The notes under the pieces are model-generated. The model had not been told where the DNA came from. It did not search any database and was given only the letters and a program-made list of their open reading frames with translations. From Gordonia sputi NBRC 100414 (GTDB taxonomy: Bacteria; Actinomycetota; Actinomycetes; Mycobacteriales; Mycobacteriaceae), in contig NZ_BAFC01000058.1 of NCBI RefSeq assembly GCF_000248055.1, positions 1 to 64,000 on the forward strand: a stretch of 64,000 nt of DNA, in the 5' to 3' direction. This document shows positions 26,591 to 35,886 of this stretch, in pieces; the first letter of the stretch is position 1, and each line of letters opens with the position of its first letter. A program made the position numbers and the translations under genes.

Positions 26591-26742
26591 GCCCCACCGG
26601 TCGTCTGCGCTCCACGGGTCGTCTGCGCTTTACCGGTCGTCTGCGCTTCACGGGTCGTCTGCGCTTCAACGGCCGCCCCGTCGCGCGTCGGCGGGACGCG
26701 GAGACTACCGCTCAGGCAGATCGGACCTCGGCGAGCGGCTGA
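26587..26742 (+). CDS. Possible 51-aa repeat ORF coupled to plsC
   Basis: ATG 26587 overlaps the plsC stop (ATGA). The predicted peptide opens MSPTGRLRSTGRLRFTGRL and contains four copies of the 6-residue unit TGRLRF, then an Arg/Thr tail. The 3' end overlaps the end of the opposite-strand mannosyltransferase gene by 31 bp. The repeat could simply be noncoding DNA that happens to be open. A very basic product, if made, might bind nucleic acid or membrane. Confidence 0.3.
   Translation: MSPTGRLRSTGRLRFTGRLRFTGRLRFNGRPVARRRDAETTAQADRTSASG
26599..26670 (+). repeat. Four tandem copies of an 18-bp repeat
   Basis: Unit GGTCGTCTGCGCTTCACG (with 1-3 base changes) repeated four times without spacers, directly after plsC and before the end of the convergent GT87 gene. 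A period of 18 (a multiple of 3) keeps the reading frame. It could influence transcription ending between the convergent genes. Confidence 0.85.
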
Positions 26743-28049
26743 TCGGCTGCCCGTGTGGCGGCCCGCGCGGGGGAGAACGGAAGCAGCCAGATCACGACCA
26801 ATGCGGCGATTCCCCACAGCGAGAACGCGTTTCCGACGATGTGGTCGAATACGGTCCAGTGTCGGGCCACCATCGGCAGGAACTGGTACGGGCCAACGGC
26901 GAAGATCAGGACGCCGCTGACGGCGATCGCGCTGTAGGCGACGTACGCGCGCCGCGAGTCGGTGCGTGCGGCCACCACGAGGCTCGTCAGGATCAGGGGA
27001 ATCGACCACACCCAGTGGTGTGCCCACGATGTCGGCGAGACGAGAAGCCCCCAGACCGCGACGACGCAGGTCGCCAGGAGCGCGTTGACGCGCCCGTTCC
27101 GACCCGCACCCCGACCGAATGCGGCAGCGGGCTTGCAGGCGAATAGCGCTGCGCCTGCCAGCACCGTTGCCACGAGTGAACTCAGCACCCACGCGAGTTG
27201 TGCCGCACTGGCCTCCGGGAGGAGTCGAATCCACATCGCATTCAGGTTCTGGTTGATCCGGCCAGACGGATCACCGATGCGCGTGGTGTGGAACAAGGTG
27301 TGCGTCCAGTACCCCCACGAGTCCGACGGCATCCAGATCCATGCCAGCGCCGCCGCGGCGACGAACGTCGCCGCAGCCGTGACGACCGCGCGCCAGCGTC
27401 GAGCCGACGCGAACAGCACGATGAAGACGAGCGGGGTCAGCTTGATCGCCGCCGCGAGCCCGACCAGAACGCCCTGTAGGGGTCCGAAGGCACGGCGACG
27501 TCCCCGGCCGACGAGAAAGATGTCGACGACGATCATCGCCATGAGGATCACGTTGATCTGACCGAAGCCGAGCGTCATCCACATCGGATTGAGCCAGAGC
27601 GCGGCAGTGGAGACCACTAGAGCGAGCCACCATCGGTTGCCGATGCGCCCGACGGAGAGCACCGTCAGCACGATGTGCACGACGACGACGAGGAGTCCGA
27701 TCGTGATCAGTGACATCACGACACCCGCGATGGTGAGCGTCATTGCGCCCAGCGGCACGAAGGCCATCGCGGCGAACGGCGGATAGGTGAACGGAAGCCA
27801 GATGCCGTCGCTGGTGAACGGCATCGAGCCGTCGGCGTAGAGACTCTGGCCCTGCTGCCAGATCTGTGCCCCGAGCCGGTAGACGTCGAGGTCGATGCGC
27901 GTCCTGGTACCGAAACTGCTGGTGAAAGGCACACCGATCATCTGGAGTAGCGACGACGCCGCGAATGCGACGACGATGAGCGCGCGCGCCCACCGCGTCG
28001 GAACCCACCGACGGAGCCGGGCGTCCGCGGCGCTGCAGAATGTGGGCAT
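26712..28049 (-). CDS. GT87-family alpha-(1->2) mannosyltransferase (Rv2181-like)
   Basis: Polyprenyl-phosphomannose-dependent GT-C enzyme, 445 aa with about ten transmembrane helices. The first outer loop has the conserved acidic signature DLDVYRLGAQIWQQGQSLY; FGQINVILMAMIVVDIF and AAIKLTPLVFI are typical of GT87. In M. tuberculosis the counterpart (Rv2181) adds alpha-(1->2) mannose branches and caps to LM/LAM. ATG 28049 has AAAGG 8 nt upstream; a GTG 8 codons earlier is less likely. The gene is convergent with plsC. Confidence 0.9.
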   Translation of the reverse strand: MPTFCSAADARLRRWVPTRWARALIVVAFAASSLLQMIGVPFTSSFGTRTRIDLDVYRLGAQIWQQGQSLYADGSMPFTSDGIWLPFTYPPFAAMAFVPLGAMTLTIAGVVMSLITIGLLVVVVHIVLTVLSVGRIGNRWWLALVVSTAALWLNPMWMTLGFGQINVILMAMIVVDIFLVGRGRRRAFGPLQGVLVGLAAAIKLTPLVFIVLFASARRWRAVVTAAATFVAAAALAWIWMPSDSWGYWTHTLFHTTRIGDPSGRINQNLNAMWIRLLPEASAAQLAWVLSSLVATVLAGAALFACKPAAAFGRGAGRNGRVNALLATCVVAVWGLLVSPTSWAHHWVWSIPLILTSLVVAARTDSRRAYVAYSAIAVSGVLIFAVGPYQFLPMVARHWTVFDHIVGNAFSLWGIAALVVIWLLPFSPARAATRAADQPLAEVRSA

Positions 28050-28135
28050 CGATGGCCTTTGTGTAGGCCCCACGTCGGGGGCATGTGGGTCGGTCGGGTG
28101 TCGGTGTGCGCGTTCGGTGGCTAATACTTGGCGGT

Positions 28136-28627
28136 ATGCGTTTCTTCTACGATTCGGAGTTTATCGAGGACGGCCGCACGATCGATCTCATATCGATCGG
28201 TGTCGTCGCGGAGGACGGTCGTGAATATTATGCGGTGTCGACCGAATTCGATCCCGGGCGCGCCGGTAGTTGGGTGCGCGCCAACGTCCTGCCCAAGCTT
28301 CCGTCCCCCTCGTCGTCGCTGTGGCGGTCGCGGGCGCAGATCCGCGAAGGCCTGCTGGAGTTCCTGACGGAAAAGGGCAACGACATCGAGTTGTGGGCGT
28401 GGGTGGGTGCCTATGACCACGTTGTTCTGTGTCAGTTGTGGGGGCCGATGACCGAGCTGCCCCGCGCTGTTCCGCGTTTCACGCGTGAGCTCAAACAGCA
28501 CTGGGAGGCTGCCGGTCGCCCGCCTCTGCCCTCCGCGCCCGACGACGCTCACGACGCCCTCAGTGATGCTCGACACAACCTGCGCAAGTGGGAGGCCATC
28601 GAGCGTGCCGGCGGTGTGCGTGCGTGA
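28136..28627 (+). CDS. 3'-5' exoribonuclease, Rv2179c type (DEDD)
   Basis: 163-aa RNase T/DnaQ-like nuclease very similar to M. tuberculosis Rv2179c, a structurally studied 3' exoribonuclease. Opening FYDSEFIEDG supplies the first Asp and Glu, ISIGVVAEDGREYYAVSTEFDP follows, WAWVGAYDHVVLCQLWG provides the third Asp, and DAHDALSDARHN the last His/Asp. ATG 28136 lacks a ribosome site; a TAATACT element 8-14 nt upstream suggests a very short leader. It reads away from the GT87 gene. Confidence 0.92.
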   Translation: MRFFYDSEFIEDGRTIDLISIGVVAEDGREYYAVSTEFDPGRAGSWVRANVLPKLPSPSSSLWRSRAQIREGLLEFLTEKGNDIELWAWVGAYDHVVLCQLWGPMTELPRAVPRFTRELKQHWEAAGRPPLPSAPDDAHDALSDARHNLRKWEAIERAGGVRA

Positions 28628-28637
28628 GCCCGGCTAG

Positions 28638-30107
<1,470 letters not shown>

Positions 30108-30128
30108 GCATTTCGACGTCCTGAGCGG

Positions 30129-31334
30129 TCAGCCCACGATCAGCGCGCCGACCCACCAGCCGGCCGAGCCGAAGCCTGCGGCCACCAGCAGCACGACGGT
30201 CAGCCAGATCAGCGCCTGCAGTCTTCCGCGCCCAGGGTCGTGGGTCGGTGTGTCGTCGGTCGGTCGATCGGGAATCACCGTGGGGCGCTTGGTCGTCGCG
30301 GGTGGCGCTGTGGTCGGTTGGGGACGCGCAACGAGCGACTCCGCGACCGGTTGCTGTGCGGTCGCGGGGACAGCGCGCGGCGCAACGGGGCGCGGTCGTG
30401 GACGCACCGCGGCGGCCTGTGCCGCGCGTATCCGGAGCATCGTCTCCCGCTCGGCCGAGCGGCGCGGTGCGGGAACTGTGAACGGCGGCAGGTCGAGGTC
30501 GTCGGCCGCGGCGAGCAGGGCGTCGCGCATCTCGAAGGCGTCGACGTAGCGGTCGCGCGGCCGACGTTCCGTCGCGCGCAGGATCACTTCGTCGATCTCC
30601 TCGGGTACGCCGTCGATCACGTCGCCGGGGGCCGGGACGTCGTAGGAGAGTCGCTGGTAGGCGAGTGCCAGTGGCGAGTCGCCGTGGAAAGGTGTTCTGC
30701 CGGTGAGTAATTCGAACATCATGACGCCCATGGAGTAGACGTCGCTCCTGGCGTCGGCGTCGGCCGACTCGACCTGCTCGGGCGACAGATACGCCGCCGT
30801 ACCCAGGATGACGCTCGCCGACGTGACGCCGGCCTCGGCGACCGCGCGCACCAGTCCGAAGTCGGCGACCTTGACCTCGCCCGCGTCGGAGATCAGCACG
30901 TTCTCGGGTTTGACGTCGCGGTGGACGAGGCCTGCTCGGTGCGCGGTGCCGAGACCGCCGAGGACGGGATCGGCGACCGCGACGACGGCGTGCGGCGGCA
31001 TGGGACCGCGCTCGCGCAGCAGTTCGCGCAGGCTGCCGCCCTCGACGAGTTCCATCACGAGAAACGCCGTGCCGTCGTCGATGCCCTGGTCGTAGACCGC
31101 GACGAGACCGGGATGCTTCAGGCCCGCGACAGCCCGCGCCTCGAACTCGAAGCGGCGCACGAACTGTGGGTCGCCCGAGTAGCGTCGATCCATCACCTTG
31201 ACCGCGACGTCGCGACCCAACCGCAGATCGGCGCCCAGATAGACCGCCGACATTCCGCCGCGCGCGATGGGCGCGTCGAGGCGGTAGCGGTCCTCGAGGA
31301 CCGCACCGAGCAGGGTGTCGGCCGGGCTGTTCAC
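30129..31334 (-). CDS. pknL: Serine/threonine protein kinase PknL
   Basis: Membrane-anchored eukaryotic-like kinase, 401 aa. Kinase domain about 10-270: glycine loop IARGGMSAVYLG, VAVKVM lysine, HRDVKPEN catalytic loop, ADFGLV, and a TSASVILGTAAYLSPEQ activation loop. A Pro/Arg/Thr-rich juxtamembrane linker (about 300-375) leads to one C-terminal transmembrane helix; there is no outer PASTA domain. GTG 31334 is the start, with TAGATT 7 nt upstream. It is divergent from the Rv2175c-like DNA-binding gene, whose product is a PknL substrate in M. tuberculosis. Confidence 0.95.
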   Translation of the reverse strand: MNSPADTLLGAVLEDRYRLDAPIARGGMSAVYLGADLRLGRDVAVKVMDRRYSGDPQFVRRFEFEARAVAGLKHPGLVAVYDQGIDDGTAFLVMELVEGGSLRELLRERGPMPPHAVVAVADPVLGGLGTAHRAGLVHRDVKPENVLISDAGEVKVADFGLVRAVAEAGVTSASVILGTAAYLSPEQVESADADARSDVYSMGVMMFELLTGRTPFHGDSPLALAYQRLSYDVPAPGDVIDGVPEEIDEVILRATERRPRDRYVDAFEMRDALLAAADDLDLPPFTVPAPRRSAERETMLRIRAAQAAAVRPRPRPVAPRAVPATAQQPVAESLVARPQPTTAPPATTKRPTVIPDRPTDDTPTHDPGRGRLQALIWLTVVLLVAAGFGSAGWWVGALIVG

Positions 31335-31341
31335 GACGTCG

Positions 31342-31347
31342 AATCTA
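31342..31347 (-). promoter_or_regulatory. Probable leaderless -10 of pknL
   Basis: TAGATT on the minus strand, then 7 nt, then GTG 31334. No Shine-Dalgarno sequence is present, so transcription probably starts at the initiation codon. Confidence 0.6.
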
Positions 31348-31452
31348 CCCGGCACCACCGACCGCGGGCCCGTACGTACACGCCGTGGCGTGTGCTGGAC
31401 GACGAGTTGTACACAGCGTGACGACCGCCTGTCGGCATGCACGGCGAAACGG

Positions 31453-31458
31453 TAATCT
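31453..31458 (+). promoter_or_regulatory. Probable leaderless -10 of the Rv2175c-like gene
   Basis: TAATCT, then 7 nt, then GTG 31466. Together with the pknL element this makes a back-to-back pair of leaderless promoters about 120 bp apart. Confidence 0.6.
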
Positions 31459-31465
31459 CAGGCGG

Positions 31466-31831
31466 GTGAGTTCTCTGCCCCTCTCGACCGACAACCTCCC
31501 CGCCGACACCCCCACCTATTCGCTCGACGATGTCGCCGCACGCCTGCATGTCTCGACGAACAAGGTGCGCAACCTCATCCGGGATCATCACCTGCTCGCG
31601 ATCTCGCGTAACGGTCAGCCCACGGTGCCGCAAGTGTTCTTCGACGACGAAGGCATCGCGAAGCACTTCACCGGACTCGTCGACGTGTTGTTCGACGGCG
31701 GCTACACGCGCGACGAGATCATGACGTGGCTGTTCACCGAACAGGACGACCTCGGCCTGACGCCCGCGGACGCGCTGCACACCCACTCCGCGCGCGAAGT
31801 CATCCGTCGCGCGCAGGCACAGGCGTTCTGA
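31466..31831 (+). CDS. Winged-helix DNA-binding protein, Rv2175c-like PknL substrate
   Basis: 121-aa regulator with a helix-turn-helix (YSLDDVAARLHVSTNKVRNLIRDHHLLAI) and a C-terminal part (VFFDDEGIAKHFTGLVDVLFDGGYTRDEIMTWLFTEQDDLG) as in Rv2175c. In M. tuberculosis PknL phosphorylates the flexible N terminus and lowers DNA binding; here the N terminus has Ser and Thr (SSLPLSTDNLPADTPTYS). The start is GTG 31466 rather than the more upstream open frame. Its 3' end overlaps the convergent mptA gene by 32 bp. Confidence 0.9.
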   Translation: MSSLPLSTDNLPADTPTYSLDDVAARLHVSTNKVRNLIRDHHLLAISRNGQPTVPQVFFDDEGIAKHFTGLVDVLFDGGYTRDEIMTWLFTEQDDLGLTPADALHTHSAREVIRRAQAQAF

Positions 31832-33341
31832 CGCCCCACATACGACGTCCGAGAGCACCGATCCGCAGTGGATCGGTCCGCATCACCGACGCTGCCGCGA
31901 GGCCACCGAGCGCCAGCGCCAACAGCGTCTCGGGCAGTTTGTAGAACAAGATCGAGTCGTCGGGCTGAAAGACGATCAGCATGAACGTCGAGATTCCGAC
32001 GACCAGCGAGCGCACCCACGTCGGAAGCGTGAACGCCACGGCCAGGCACAGCACCCACGTGTAGTACCAGGGGAGCGTCGACGGTTCGAGGACCACGACG
32101 GCCAGCATGGCGAGCACGATGCCCGCCATCGCGTCGCGCTCGGAATGCCGCTGCCGCCACCACAACACGACGAGGATGACCGCGAGCAGAACCTCGCCGA
32201 CGAGCCGGGTGATCGGCAGCACGGTCTGCAGGTTGAGCGGTGTGAACGGCGCGGCGACGAGTGTCACGAGGTGAGCGAGCACCGTCGGCAACGTAAACCA
32301 GTTCACGATCCGATCCGCCCAGCCCAAACCAGTGAGCCAACCCAGGCCCAGCCCGACGAGCGCGGTCCACGCCGCGAACACGGCGACGGTGATGCCCACG
32401 ATCGCGGCGAGCACGACTGCCACGTCGCGCGCGCCCACCTGGCGCTGTTGTCGAATGTGCGCCAACCAGATCCACAGCACGAAGGGGACCGCGATCCCGG
32501 CGGTGATCTTGATCGAGACCGCACACCCGAGCAGCACGAGCCCGCCGACGTGTCGCCCGGTGACGACCAACGCCATCCCCGCGGACAACACACCCATCAT
32601 GAGTAGTTCGACGTGCGGTCCGCCCACCAGGTGGATCAGGACGAGCGGGTTGAACAGCACCAGCCACAGTCCCGCGGCGGGCGACGCCCCGAAGTGACGG
32701 GCGAGGCGCGGAATTGCCCAGAGCGACAACAGGAGTCCCGGCAGCAGTACCAGTCGCATGGCGAGCACACCCAGGATGACGTGATCGCCGGTCACCGCGA
32801 CGACAAGGAGGTGTGTCACCCACACGAAGAGCGGGCCGTAGGGCGCCGTGGTCGACGCCCAGACCTGCGCCATGCTGTCGACGAGCGGTCCCGGATTGTG
32901 CGCCGGGCCCTCGGCGTACGGCGAGAAGCCCGCCCCGAACAGGGCGCCCTGCCCGAGGTAGGCGTAGACGTCGCGACTGTAGAGCGGCACGGTCACCATC
33001 AACGGCGCGGCCCACGCCAACACCCACCGGCCCAGGTGGAGGCCGCTGTGATCACTGTCGCGGTCGCACAGGATGCGCCCCAGGCGTACCCACGCGATCA
33101 CCATGAGCGTCACGCCGACCCAGAATGTGATGCCACACAGAGATTTACCGTGCCCGTAGGTGAGCCAGCTCAGTCCGGTATCGGTCAAGATCGGATGGTT
33201 ACGGGGTATGTCTGCGATGCCGAAACCGCCGAGGCACACCATGATCGAACCGATCAGGCCCGCGATGAGGGTGCGCCGCGTCGTCGTCGACGATGTGCGA
33301 CCGGCGCTCGCGTCGGCGTCCACTTTCACGTCGGTGTCCAT
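31800..33341 (-). CDS. mptA: Alpha-(1->6) mannosyltransferase MptA
   Basis: GT-C polyprenyl-phosphomannose-dependent transferase (513 aa, about 12 transmembrane helices) extending the alpha-(1->6) mannan backbone of LM/LAM. The conserved first-loop acidic motif is VPLYSRDVYAYLGQG; PYAEGPAHNPGPLVDSMAQVW and TTAPYGPLFVWV are typical of MptA/MptB. ATG 33341 is selected over an Arg/Ser/Pro-rich upstream extension; it lies 19 bp beyond idsA, and both read left as one operon. It corresponds to Rv2174. Confidence 0.92.
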   Translation of the reverse strand: MDTDVKVDADASAGRTSSTTTRRTLIAGLIGSIMVCLGGFGIADIPRNHPILTDTGLSWLTYGHGKSLCGITFWVGVTLMVIAWVRLGRILCDRDSDHSGLHLGRWVLAWAAPLMVTVPLYSRDVYAYLGQGALFGAGFSPYAEGPAHNPGPLVDSMAQVWASTTAPYGPLFVWVTHLLVVAVTGDHVILGVLAMRLVLLPGLLLSLWAIPRLARHFGASPAAGLWLVLFNPLVLIHLVGGPHVELLMMGVLSAGMALVVTGRHVGGLVLLGCAVSIKITAGIAVPFVLWIWLAHIRQQRQVGARDVAVVLAAIVGITVAVFAAWTALVGLGLGWLTGLGWADRIVNWFTLPTVLAHLVTLVAAPFTPLNLQTVLPITRLVGEVLLAVILVVLWWRQRHSERDAMAGIVLAMLAVVVLEPSTLPWYYTWVLCLAVAFTLPTWVRSLVVGISTFMLIVFQPDDSILFYKLPETLLALALGGLAAASVMRTDPLRIGALGRRMWGVRTPVPARDG

Positions 33342-33360
33342 GCTCAGGCGTCGTCCACGC

Positions 33361-34512
33361 TCACGCGTCGCGATGCGCCATACGACGCGCGACGGCAACG
33401 AGGTCGGTGTACACGGCGTCGTCGATATCGGTGCTCTCGAGGGTGGTGACGGCGGACTCGAGCAGTGTGTCGATGGTGCGTTCAACGTCGGCGACGGCGC
33501 CCACGTCGGTCAGAATCCCACGCGCAGTGGCCAGTTCGTCTGCCGACAGTTCGGTTCCGATCATCGAACGCAACGTGTCGCCGAGTGCGGGATCGTGAGC
33601 GTCGGCGCGGGACAGTCCCAGCGCGAGAAGTGCTGTCCGCTTGCCTGCGACGAGATCGTCGCCCGAGGGCTTGCCGGTACGGGCAGGGTCGCCGAACACA
33701 CCGAGCAAGTCGTCCTGTAGTTGGAACGCGATGCCGAGATCGTGGCCGACCGAACGCAGGCGGTCGACGAGTTCCTCGGAGGCACCCGCGGCGCGGGCGC
33801 CGAGCTCGAGCGGCCGCGCGACCGTGTAGGCAGCCGTCTTGAACTCCATCACGCGATAGGCGGCTTCCGTCGATTCCTCGCCGCTGACCTCGTTGACGAT
33901 GTCGAGGACCTGGCCGCCGAGCACCTCCGTGCGCATCGCCGCCCACGTCGCGATCACTCCCGGTGGCAGGGGCGCAACGGGCGGACCTTCGACTGGCCTG
34001 CCCGCGGGCGACACGGTCGCGGGGGCGTACCCGTGGACGAGGTCGTCGGCCCATGCGAGTGCGAAATCGCCTGCCAGAACAGCCGACGCGACGCCGTGTT
34101 CGGCCGCGTCGCCGCGCCATCCCGCGTCGCGATGGGCGCTCTCGAACACCCGGTGCACCGTTGGTCGACCGCGCCGTGTGTCGGAGGCGTCGATGATGTC
34201 GTCGTGAATGAGCGCGCAGCCCTGCACGAGTTCGAGGGCGGCACAGATTCGCAGTGCGTCGGAGTCAGTGAGGCCGGTCGGCACGCCGTTGGCGTCGCCG
34301 CGGCCCGCCTGCCACCCCGCGTACGCGAAGACGGGGCGGATGCGCTTGCCGCCCGACAGTACGAAATCGGCGACGACCTGCGCTGACGACCCGACGACCG
34401 GCGAAATGGCTGCGGCGGTCGACACCGCGGTGCCGAGAAAGTCGCGCAGCACGGATTCGACTGCGCCGGGAACCTCGGCGAGGCGCGTTGGTACGGGAGC
34501 GGTCGAGGTCAC
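33361..34512 (-). CDS. idsA: Trans-polyprenyl diphosphate synthase (IdsA type)
   Basis: Chain-elongating isoprenyl diphosphate synthase, 383 aa, supplying C15-C20+ prenyl diphosphates for menaquinone, lipid carriers or carotenoids. First Asp-rich motif is ALIHDDIIDASD and second is FQLQDDLLGVFGD; GGKRIRPVFAYAGW binds diphosphate. The start is GTG 34512 with TAGCCT 7 nt upstream and no ribosome site. It is divergent from metF and probably co-transcribed with mptA. Chain length cannot be read from sequence with confidence. Confidence 0.93.
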   Translation of the reverse strand: MTSTAPVPTRLAEVPGAVESVLRDFLGTAVSTAAAISPVVGSSAQVVADFVLSGGKRIRPVFAYAGWQAGRGDANGVPTGLTDSDALRICAALELVQGCALIHDDIIDASDTRRGRPTVHRVFESAHRDAGWRGDAAEHGVASAVLAGDFALAWADDLVHGYAPATVSPAGRPVEGPPVAPLPPGVIATWAAMRTEVLGGQVLDIVNEVSGEESTEAAYRVMEFKTAAYTVARPLELGARAAGASEELVDRLRSVGHDLGIAFQLQDDLLGVFGDPARTGKPSGDDLVAGKRTALLALGLSRADAHDPALGDTLRSMIGTELSADELATARGILTDVGAVADVERTIDTLLESAVTTLESTDIDDAVYTDLVAVARRMAHRDA

Positions 34513-34519
34513 GTGTCAC

Positions 34520-34525
34520 AGGCTA
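34520..34525 (-). promoter_or_regulatory. Probable leaderless -10 of idsA
   Basis: TAGCCT on the minus strand, 7 nt before GTG 34512. The divergent metF element (TACACT, 34531-34536) lies only 5 bp away, so the two polymerases would compete for this site. Confidence 0.6.
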
Positions 34526-34530
34526 GCCCG

Positions 34531-34536
34531 TACACT
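34531..34536 (+). promoter_or_regulatory. Probable leaderless -10 of metF
   Basis: TACACT followed by 6 nt and GTG 34543. This favours GTG 34543 over the GTG at 34513, where the open frame begins. Confidence 0.58.
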
Positions 34537-34542
34537 GGTCCG

Positions 34543-35499
34543 GTGAATTCATCCGCCCCGGTGCCGTCCGTCGTCGAACGTCTGTCTGCGCCGCATCCGG
34601 GACAGGTGCCCTTCTCCGTCGAGTTCCTCCCACCCAAAGACGCCGAGGGCGAGGCACGCCTGTGGCGCGCGGTCCGTGTCTTCGAGCGGCTCAATCCCGC
34701 GTTCGTCTCGCTGACGTACGGGGCGGGCGGCAGCACACGTGATCGCACCGTGCGGATCGCGGGTCAACTGGCGACCGAGACCACGCTGGTGCCGGTGGCC
34801 CACTTGACCGCGGTGGACCATTCGATCGCCGAATTGCGCTCGCTGGTCGGTGCGTACGCCGACAAGGGCATCACCAATATCCTTGCGCTGCGCGGTGATC
34901 CGCCGGGAGATCCGCTCGGTGAGTGGGTCAAGCATCCCGAGGGCGTCTCCTACGCCGAAGAACTCGTCGACCTCATCGGCGAACTCGGCCAGTTCCACGT
35001 CGGTGTCGCCTCGTTCCCCGAGGGCCATCACCGTGCTCCCGATCTCGACCACGACACCCGCGTCCTGGTGAGCAAGCTTCGCGCGGGCGCCGAGTACTCG
35101 GTCACCCAACTGTTCTTCGACGTCGAGTTCTACCTCCGCCTGCGCGACCGCGTCGCCGCGGCCGACGCCGAGCAGGGCGCCAAGCCGATCATCCCCGAGA
35201 TCATGCCGATCACGTCGCTTGCCTCGGTTCGACGGATGGTCGAGTTGTCGGGGTCTGTTCTGCCCGAGAGCGTCGAACGGCGGCTGATCGACGCCGCGGG
35301 CTCCGGTGAACAAGAGGATCGCGCAGCGGTACGCGCTGTCGGCATCGACATCGCCACCGAGATGTCGCAACGTCTCATCGCCGAGGGCGTCCCCGGGCTG
35401 CATTTCATCAGCCTCAACTTCGCCAAGGCCACCTGCGAGGTGCTCGACCGCCTCGGCGTCGACACCTCCGACGCCCTGCCGCTCGTCTCCTCGAACTAG
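34543..35499 (+). CDS. metF: 5,10-methylenetetrahydrofolate reductase
   Basis: FAD-dependent reductase forming 5-methyl-THF for methionine synthesis; 318-aa TIM barrel. Motifs: FSVEFLPPKDAEGEARLW, FVSLTYGAGGSTRDRT, HLTAVDHS, ILALRGDPPGDP, GAEYSVTQLFFDVEFYLRL and GLHFISLNFAKAT. Start GTG 34543 by the leaderless promoter. Its stop TAG shares bases with the stop of the convergent hypothetical gene (CTAG). This is the Rv2172c position. Confidence 0.93.
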   Translation: MNSSAPVPSVVERLSAPHPGQVPFSVEFLPPKDAEGEARLWRAVRVFERLNPAFVSLTYGAGGSTRDRTVRIAGQLATETTLVPVAHLTAVDHSIAELRSLVGAYADKGITNILALRGDPPGDPLGEWVKHPEGVSYAEELVDLIGELGQFHVGVASFPEGHHRAPDLDHDTRVLVSKLRAGAEYSVTQLFFDVEFYLRLRDRVAAADAEQGAKPIIPEIMPITSLASVRRMVELSGSVLPESVERRLIDAAGSGEQEDRAAVRAVGIDIATEMSQRLIAEGVPGLHFISLNFAKATCEVLDRLGVDTSDALPLVSSN

Positions 35500-35822
35500 C
35501 TACTCGCGACCGCGATGCGGAACGGGTCGCTGTTCAGTGGTCCGTTCTTCGCGGCGAGGCGTGCCGTCGTGTCGGCGGTGACCTGCACGGTGATCGGCTC
35601 TTGCCCGAGGACCGCGGCGAAACCTCGGTAGCGAATGCCGACTGCGACTCGGTGTTCGCCGGGCTCCGCCGCGATTCGGAATGGCTGTCGCCAGGCCAGG
35701 GTGTGCGCGGCGCCATCGACGGTGAGTACCGGGAGTGCGACGGCGCGGACGAACCAGGAGTTGATCCAGTGTGCGTCCACGGTCACTTCGATAGCAGATC
35801 CCACAAGCGCTGATCGTGGCAC
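35496..35822 (-). CDS. Hypothetical beta-rich protein downstream of lppM
   Basis: 108-aa protein I cannot assign. It is beta-rich (EVTVDAHWINSWFVRAVALPVLTVDG, HTLAWRQPFRIAAEPGEHRVAVGIRYRG, ITVQVTADTTARLAAKNGPLNSDPFRIAV), suggesting a small immunoglobulin-like or jelly-roll domain. There is no signal peptide. The start is uncertain: GTG 35822 is chosen; GTG 35804 and 35786 are in frame, and the longer Cys/Arg-rich frame upstream looks noncoding. It reads the same way as lppM, 64 bp away. Confidence 0.62.
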   Translation of the reverse strand: MPRSALVGSAIEVTVDAHWINSWFVRAVALPVLTVDGAAHTLAWRQPFRIAAEPGEHRVAVGIRYRGFAAVLGQEPITVQVTADTTARLAAKNGPLNSDPFRIAVASS

Positions 35823-35886
35823 ATAAGCGCTGCAGAGGCAGCGACATGCGCACTGCCCCTTGAATAGTCGCCGGACTACACAGCGC

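Noticed and set aside
26599..26670. Repeat array considered as CRISPR
   Set aside because: Units are only 18 bp with no spacers between them and no cas genes near.
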